Of a DNA stretch of 9,874 nucleotides, positions 6,785-9,874 are shown piece by piece; position 1 is the first letter of the stretch; each line of letters begins with the position of its first letter. Both the position numbers and the translations under genes were made by a program. Under the pieces are notes generated by a model. That model worked only from the letters and a program-made list of their open reading frames with translations. It did no database searches and had not been told where the DNA came from. The stretch spans positions 1 through 9,874 of the forward strand of contig JAHWJF010000083.1 of NCBI GenBank assembly GCA_019348515.1. Direction: 5' to 3'. The stretch comes from Chloroflexota bacterium (GTDB lineage Bacteria; Chloroflexota; Chloroflexia; Thermomicrobiales; UBA6265).

Positions 6785-6791
6785 CCTCCTT
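6785..6791 (-). promoter_or_regulatory. ribosome binding site fixing the GTG start of the binding protein
   Basis: On the minus strand AAGGAGG lies 5 nt before the GTG at 6777-6779. It is the strongest Shine-Dalgarno match in the window and supports this start over any upstream codon. Confidence 0.9.
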
Positions 6792-6899
6792 CTTCGTCGG
6801 CCACGTGCGACGGGCCGCACCTTCGCACCGCGGGGCCGGGTGGCCTCGCGGCAACAGATGTCGCCGAGGCCGCTCGAATTCGTCCCGCAGAGTGGTGGG

Positions 6900-6929
6900 A
6901 TTGTAGGAACTGGCAATCCGGAGTGTCAA
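6900..6929 (-). promoter_or_regulatory. sigma70-like promoter of the ABC transporter operon
   Basis: On the minus strand a perfect TTGACA (6924-6929) is followed after 18 nt by TACAAT (6900-6905, five of six). Transcription would start near 6893 and leave a 5' leader of about 115 nt before the GTG at 6779. The leader contains a GCCTCG/CGAGGC stem (6843-6848 with 6865-6870). I could not recognise an operator or riboswitch. This is the best promoter match in the window and lies in the divergent intergenic region 6780-7047. No comparably good plus-strand promoter was found there for the copper protein gene. Confidence 0.65.
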
Positions 6930-7034
6930 CGGGCTATCAAACCATCGTCCCGCGACGGTGTTGGAAGTGTGATACAAAGCGGCTCGGTTAATAGGTCTGG
7001 ACTGCCCCAGAGTCCCGCTCATTGACGGGCAAAG

Positions 7035-7042
7035 AGAAAGGA
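7035..7042 (+). promoter_or_regulatory. ribosome binding site favouring ATG 7048
   Basis: AGAAAGGA ends 5 nt before the ATG at 7048-7050, the normal distance. For the alternative ATG at 7042-7044 the same element would overlap the start codon. The choice changes the protein by two residues only. Confidence 0.6.
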
Positions 7043-7047
7043 TGCCA

Positions 7048-7881
7048 ATGAACGCATCGCCACGTTCGCATCGTCGCTCTGTTCGATTCGGTGCCGTTAT
7101 CGCCCTTGCGGTGCTGAGTTTGCTTTCACCAGGCATGGCTGCCCAGGACGACGAAACTGAAGTCCATCCGGCTCACATCCACACCGGCACGTGCGCAGAG
7201 CTCGGTGACGTGGTAGCCCCACTCACCGATGTCGCCCACATCGGTGACGATGCCGAGCGAACCGGCGCCATTTCTTCGATTCCCGTGAAGACGAGCATGA
7301 CTGTCGTCGAAATGCCACTGCAGGAGATCATCGACGGCGGGCATGCTATCAATGTCCACCTGAGTGCGGAGGAGATCGACGTCTACATCGCCTGCGGCGA
7401 CATCGGCGGCGTCGTCACCATGGATGAGGGTGAAGAGGGGAACGAGCTGATTATCGGGCTTGGAGAGCAAAACAACTCCGGCCATACCGGCATCGCATGG
7501 CTCGGCGCCGAGGGAGACGCCACTCGCATCCGGGTCACGCTTGTCGAGCCCGGAGATATGCAGGCCGGCGCCGAAGCAGCCCAGGAAGCTACGCGTGTCT
7601 CTGCCGAGGCTGGGGTTGGCGCAGCCGTGGAGGATCTTGCCGTCGAGATCAAAGGGTTCGCCTACAATCCTCAGGCAATTGACGTCCTCGTCGGCGGTAG
7701 CGTCACCTGGACCAATCAGGACAACGCTCCCCACACGGCGACCGGACTCGACCGGGACGCATTGCAATCCGGAGCGATCGCCTTCGGAGAATCATTCACT
7801 CAGTCGTTCGACACGGCCGGGACGATCGAGTACTTCTGCGAGTTCCACCCGAACATGAAGGGCTCGATCGTCGTCGAGTAG
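7048..7881 (+). CDS. secreted two-domain protein: His/Cys-rich domain plus plastocyanin-like cupredoxin
   Basis: The 277-residue product has a basic N-terminus and a Sec-type signal (residues 8-32, cut near GMAA/QDD). The N-terminal domain (about 37-170) is rich in His and Cys: HPAHIHTGTC (H40, H43, H45, C49), GGHAINVH (H99, H104), YIACGDIGG (C116) and NNSGHTGIAW (H146). I recall similar domains in Thermomicrobia proteins of unknown function but cannot name a family. After an Ala/Glu-rich linker, the C-terminal part (about 196-277) is a plastocyanin-like cupredoxin with all four type 1 copper ligands: H229 in APHTAT, then C264, H267 and M270 in YFCEFHPNM. It should carry electrons or copper outside the membrane. 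The ATG at 7048 is preferred over 7042 because AGAAAGGA lies 5 nt before it. META and NudC genes follow on the same strand. Confidence 0.88.
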   Translation: MNASPRSHRRSVRFGAVIALAVLSLLSPGMAAQDDETEVHPAHIHTGTCAELGDVVAPLTDVAHIGDDAERTGAISSIPVKTSMTVVEMPLQEIIDGGHAINVHLSAEEIDVYIACGDIGGVVTMDEGEEGNELIIGLGEQNNSGHTGIAWLGAEGDATRIRVTLVEPGDMQAGAEAAQEATRVSAEAGVGAAVEDLAVEIKGFAYNPQAIDVLVGGSVTWTNQDNAPHTATGLDRDALQSGAIAFGESFTQSFDTAGTIEYFCEFHPNMKGSIVVE

Positions 7882-7885
7882 CAAC

Positions 7886-8806
7886 ATGGCAAACTCGTCG
7901 GCTCCCCAGCCGACAGGTTTTCAGCGCCGTGAAGCCCGGACTAGGGGTGGTGGCCGCGTCGCGCCGGCGCGGCCACCACTCTTCATACTCATCGGTAGGG
8001 ATCACGTGGTACTGAGTGCCGGATTCGTCCTGCTGGCTGTCCTGATCGCCGTCGCTCCTCTTGCACAGGGCAAAGAGACACCGGGGCACGAATTGGGGAT
8101 TCCGCCAGTTGTCTGGGAGGTGGTCGGGATTTCTGGCCCAGATGGCAATCGGGTTGCGGTCTCGGACGCGGAGCGCTACAGCGTCCAGTTTCAACCTGAC
8201 GGCAAGCTTGCGGTCGCCAGCGGTTGCATTCAACCGGCTGGGACCTACACGGCCGGAGATGGAACGCTGGAGGTCAAGTTATCCATCTCGACCATGTCAC
8301 CATGCTCGACCGCGGCCACGGCTCAGGAGGAGTCGTTTCTTGAGGTACTCGATGACATTACCCGGTACAAGTTCGATCACGATGGGTTTCTCGTGCTTGC
8401 CTCGGACGATGAAAGTCTCTGGTTGCGGGCGCGATTGACCGGCGTGCTCTGGGAATGGCAAGAGTTCCGAGGCGGCGACGACTCGCGCGTCGAACCCCAA
8501 CACCCCGAGAACTACACGATCACGTTCCTGCCAGCAGGCAATCTGGCAATCCAGGCTGGCTGTAATCGGGCGATCGGAACGTACTCCACTGACGGCGCCA
8601 CGATCGAGCTCTTGGTTGGCCCTGCAACCGGCGTCAGCTGTCCCCGACAACCGAAATCGGACCAATTCCTCCGTGACCTTGGCGAAGTCACGTCTCATGT
8701 CTTCCAAGACGGGAACCTGTACCTCGCGCTGTGGGCCGACGCCGGCATCATGGAGTTCGCGGCTCGCTACCCCAAGTCTCCGCCAGCAACTCCCCAAGCT
8801 GGGTAG
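7886..8806 (+). CDS. membrane-anchored protein with two META (HslJ-like) domains
   Basis: The 306-residue product has an Arg-rich N-terminal segment, one hydrophobic helix (about 41-60, VVLSAGFVLLAVLIAVAPLA) and two tandem META-type beta domains (PF03724 type) at about 73-182 and 184-295. Each repeats the same signature: GC...GTY (C114, G119-Y121; C226, G231-Y233) and a second Cys about 26 residues later (C140, C252), followed by FL..L. The cysteine pairs suggest a disulfide in each extracytoplasmic domain. META domains are found in HslJ and other envelope proteins of poorly known function. The ATG is 4 nt after the copper protein stop but has a poor Shine-Dalgarno sequence. An alternative GTG at 8006-8008 has AGGG 5 nt upstream and lies after a strong hairpin, which would shorten the protein by 40 residues and remove the basic region. 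The domain call does not depend on the start. Confidence 0.82.
   Translation: MANSSAPQPTGFQRREARTRGGGRVAPARPPLFILIGRDHVVLSAGFVLLAVLIAVAPLAQGKETPGHELGIPPVVWEVVGISGPDGNRVAVSDAERYSVQFQPDGKLAVASGCIQPAGTYTAGDGTLEVKLSISTMSPCSTAATAQEESFLEVLDDITRYKFDHDGFLVLASDDESLWLRARLTGVLWEWQEFRGGDDSRVEPQHPENYTITFLPAGNLAIQAGCNRAIGTYSTDGATIELLVGPATGVSCPRQPKSDQFLRDLGEVTSHVFQDGNLYLALWADAGIMEFAARYPKSPPATPQAG
7943..7983 (+). terminator. strong GC-rich hairpin, terminator-like, after the copper protein gene
   Basis: GTGGTGGCCGCG (7947-7958) and 7968-7979 are perfect reverse complements. The stem extends outward to 7943/7983 with two G-U pairs, giving 16 bp. The loop is 9 nt, or 5 nt if two more inner pairs form. The downstream sequence CTTCATACTC is only weakly pyrimidine-rich and has no U-run, so it is an imperfect terminator. 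It lies 62 nt after the copper protein stop and inside the first 33 codons of the META gene if that gene starts at 7886. Confidence 0.45.
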
Positions 8807-8823
8807 TTCACGATAGCGCCCGG

Positions 8824-9696
8824 ATGGCCACTTCTCCTCCGTTCAACTTTCTTCCTGCCGTCGAGCCGACCGGGGATGCCTGGGCGGCTGGGACCGGCGT
8901 CCCGCGCGGCCGATGCTTTGCATTCAGCGGCACCGACATGCTCGTCACGATGGACGGAGCCAACGCGGCAGAGATTCCCAGTTGGGACGACCTCCGGGAA
9001 TGGGAGGTCGTCACGCTCCGATATCAGTATCTGGGCACACTCGACGGAGAGCCGTGCTGGTCCGCGGAGCTTCCACCCGACGCCAGCCTTCCGGATATGG
9101 CGTCGCTTACCGGCTTGCGTGACCTGTATGACCGGCTACCAGAGTCTCTTTATGCGATCGCTGGGCGGGCGGCCCAACTCGTCGCTTGGGAGCGGGATCA
9201 CCAGTTTTGCGGGCGCTGCGGAAATTCGACTGAGCGTGTGGCGGGAGAACGAGGCCGCCGCTGTGGTGACTGCGATCTGACCGCGTACCCCCGGCTCTCG
9301 CCAGCAATCATTGTCCTCATCGAGCAGGGAGACCGGATTCTTCTGGCCCGGGGTCACGCGTTCCCGCCCGGGCGGTTTGGCATCATCGCCGGTTTCGTCG
9401 AGCCAGGCGAATCACTCGAGGACGCGGTCCGGCGAGAGGTCCGGGAAGAGGTCGGGATCGAACTGACTCGGATAGAGTACTTCGGCAGCCAGCCGTGGCC
9501 ATTTCCGCATGGGATCATGATCGGCTTCCGGGCCGAGTATCTGCGAGGCGAGATCAGTCTCGACGACGGCGAGCTCGCCGAGGCGGGCTGGTATGGACTC
9601 GATGATCTCCCCAATATCCCGTCAAAGCTCAGCATCGCCCGTCGTCTCATCGACGATTGGGCCGAGCGCCGCGGAGCCGTCATCGACCAACCATGA
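8824..9696 (+). CDS. nudC: NAD(H) pyrophosphatase, Nudix family with zinc ribbon
   Basis: The 290-residue cytosolic enzyme cleaves NADH/NAD+ to NMN(H) and AMP; characterised NudC also removes NAD caps from RNA 5' ends. The domains come in the usual order: an N-terminal Nudix-like domain (about 1-122), a zinc ribbon with C129, C132, C147 and C150, then the catalytic Nudix domain. The Nudix box fits GX5EX7REUXEEXGU exactly from G190 to I212 (E196, R204, E205, E208, E209). The family hallmark SQPWPFP is at 222-228, followed by H229-G230 where many members have a serine second. The ATG at 8824 is 17 nt after the META gene stop and gives the normal family length; its Shine-Dalgarno sequence is weak. 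The longer open frame from 8731 runs inside the META gene. It probably depends on transcription from upstream genes, since the gap has no visible promoter. Confidence 0.93.
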   Translation: MATSPPFNFLPAVEPTGDAWAAGTGVPRGRCFAFSGTDMLVTMDGANAAEIPSWDDLREWEVVTLRYQYLGTLDGEPCWSAELPPDASLPDMASLTGLRDLYDRLPESLYAIAGRAAQLVAWERDHQFCGRCGNSTERVAGERGRRCGDCDLTAYPRLSPAIIVLIEQGDRILLARGHAFPPGRFGIIAGFVEPGESLEDAVRREVREEVGIELTRIEYFGSQPWPFPHGIMIGFRAEYLRGEISLDDGELAEAGWYGLDDLPNIPSKLSIARRLIDDWAERRGAVIDQP

Positions 9697-9697
9697 C

Positions 9698-9836
9698 GGA
9701 GGGTGGTGGGTGATGGGTGATGGGTGATAGCGAGAACGAAAGTCAGTTTCCTATCAGCCCGTCACCGCGACCGAAGGGAGCAACCCATATCGCGACGAGC
9801 GGAGCGAGTAATCACCCTATCACCCCATCACCCTCC
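9698..9836. repeat. tandem GGGTGAT heptamers with an inverted copy, G-quadruplex pattern
   Basis: Directly after the nudC stop, GGGTGGT (9701-9707) is followed by three exact GGGTGAT copies (9708-9728). The four GGG runs with 4-nt loops match the canonical G-quadruplex pattern on the plus strand. Positions 9811-9836 read as the reverse complement of a related array (GGGTGAT, GGGGTGAT and AGGGTGAT units), so the ends form an imperfect inverted repeat of about 25 bp. The roughly 90-bp middle also has CTATCAGCCC (9751-9760), which can pair with the third heptamer. No reading frame in it looks coding. It may act as a terminator in both directions or be a dispersed intergenic element. Confidence 0.7.
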
Positions 9837-9838
9837 AT

Positions 9839-9874
9839 TCAGTCGGCCGCCACCGAACCGGCGCTCGCCTCCTG
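9839..9874 (-). CDS. possible C-terminal end of a convergent gene (partial)
   Basis: On the minus strand the last 36 nt read as eleven codons, QEASAGSVAAD, followed by TGA at 9839-9841. The composition is plausible for a protein end. A convergent gene would explain the inverted repeat just before it as a shared transcription end. Eleven codons are too few to identify anything, and the frame may be chance. Confidence 0.2.
   Translation of the reverse strand, partial: QEASAGSVAAD

Noticed and set aside
6961..6978. Plus-strand promoter for the copper protein gene around GATACAAAG
   Set aside because: The -10-like TACAAA (6973-6978) has no acceptable -35 at the right distance. TTGGAA is only 6 nt upstream.
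6780..7136. N-terminal extension of the binding protein frame
   Set aside because: It would cover the promoter, the ribosome site and the start of the divergent gene. The GTG at 6779 has a perfect AAGGAGG.
9698..9836. CRISPR array
   Set aside because: The units are 7-8 nt, directly adjacent, with no unique spacers and no cas genes nearby.

Overview
The window is about 60% GC, densely packed and clearly bacterial. Three features suggest Chloroflexota of the Thermomicrobia/Sphaerobacter type: the solute-binding protein leader (an RIDRRTVLRR twin-arginine segment followed by AAALGLSAP), the His/Cys-rich domain fused to a plastocyanin, and a DUF998 membrane protein. This placement rests on recalled family resemblance, not on a search. 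No rRNA, tRNA, CRISPR array, transposase or phage gene is visible.

Layout. (1) 2-658, plus strand: a DUF998-type membrane protein whose frame runs in from the left edge and is cut by an in-frame TAG at 122-124; an ATG follows immediately. (2) 633-3203, minus strand, read right to left: an overlapping three-gene operon of an OsmC-family protein, O-acetylhomoserine sulfhydrylase (MetY) and a YccU-type CoA-binding protein. The genes overlap by 8 and 4 nt, so translation is probably coupled. A long imperfect inverted repeat sits on the MetY/CoA-binding junction and encodes a non-family tail on each protein. (3) 3391-6779, minus strand: an ABC importer operon with a Tat-type solute-binding protein first, then two CUT1-type permeases. 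It has a good sigma70-like promoter, a perfect Shine-Dalgarno sequence, and a 15-bp hairpin between the binding protein and the permeases. No ATPase gene is present. (4) 7048-9696, plus strand: a secreted two-domain copper protein, a membrane-anchored protein with two META domains, and NudC (NAD(H) pyrophosphatase). (5) 9697-9874: a G-rich tandem and inverted repeat region with a canonical G-quadruplex pattern, then possibly the last codons of a convergent minus-strand gene.

The minus-strand operons look like sulfur/methionine assimilation with a thiol-peroxidase-like partner, and carbohydrate-type uptake. The divergent plus-strand group looks like envelope and redox housekeeping. Nothing is recognisable as a complete new system. 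The best leads are the inverted repeat that remodels two coupled proteins, the His/Cys-rich domain of the cupredoxin fusion, the interrupted DUF998 gene and the G-quadruplex repeat.
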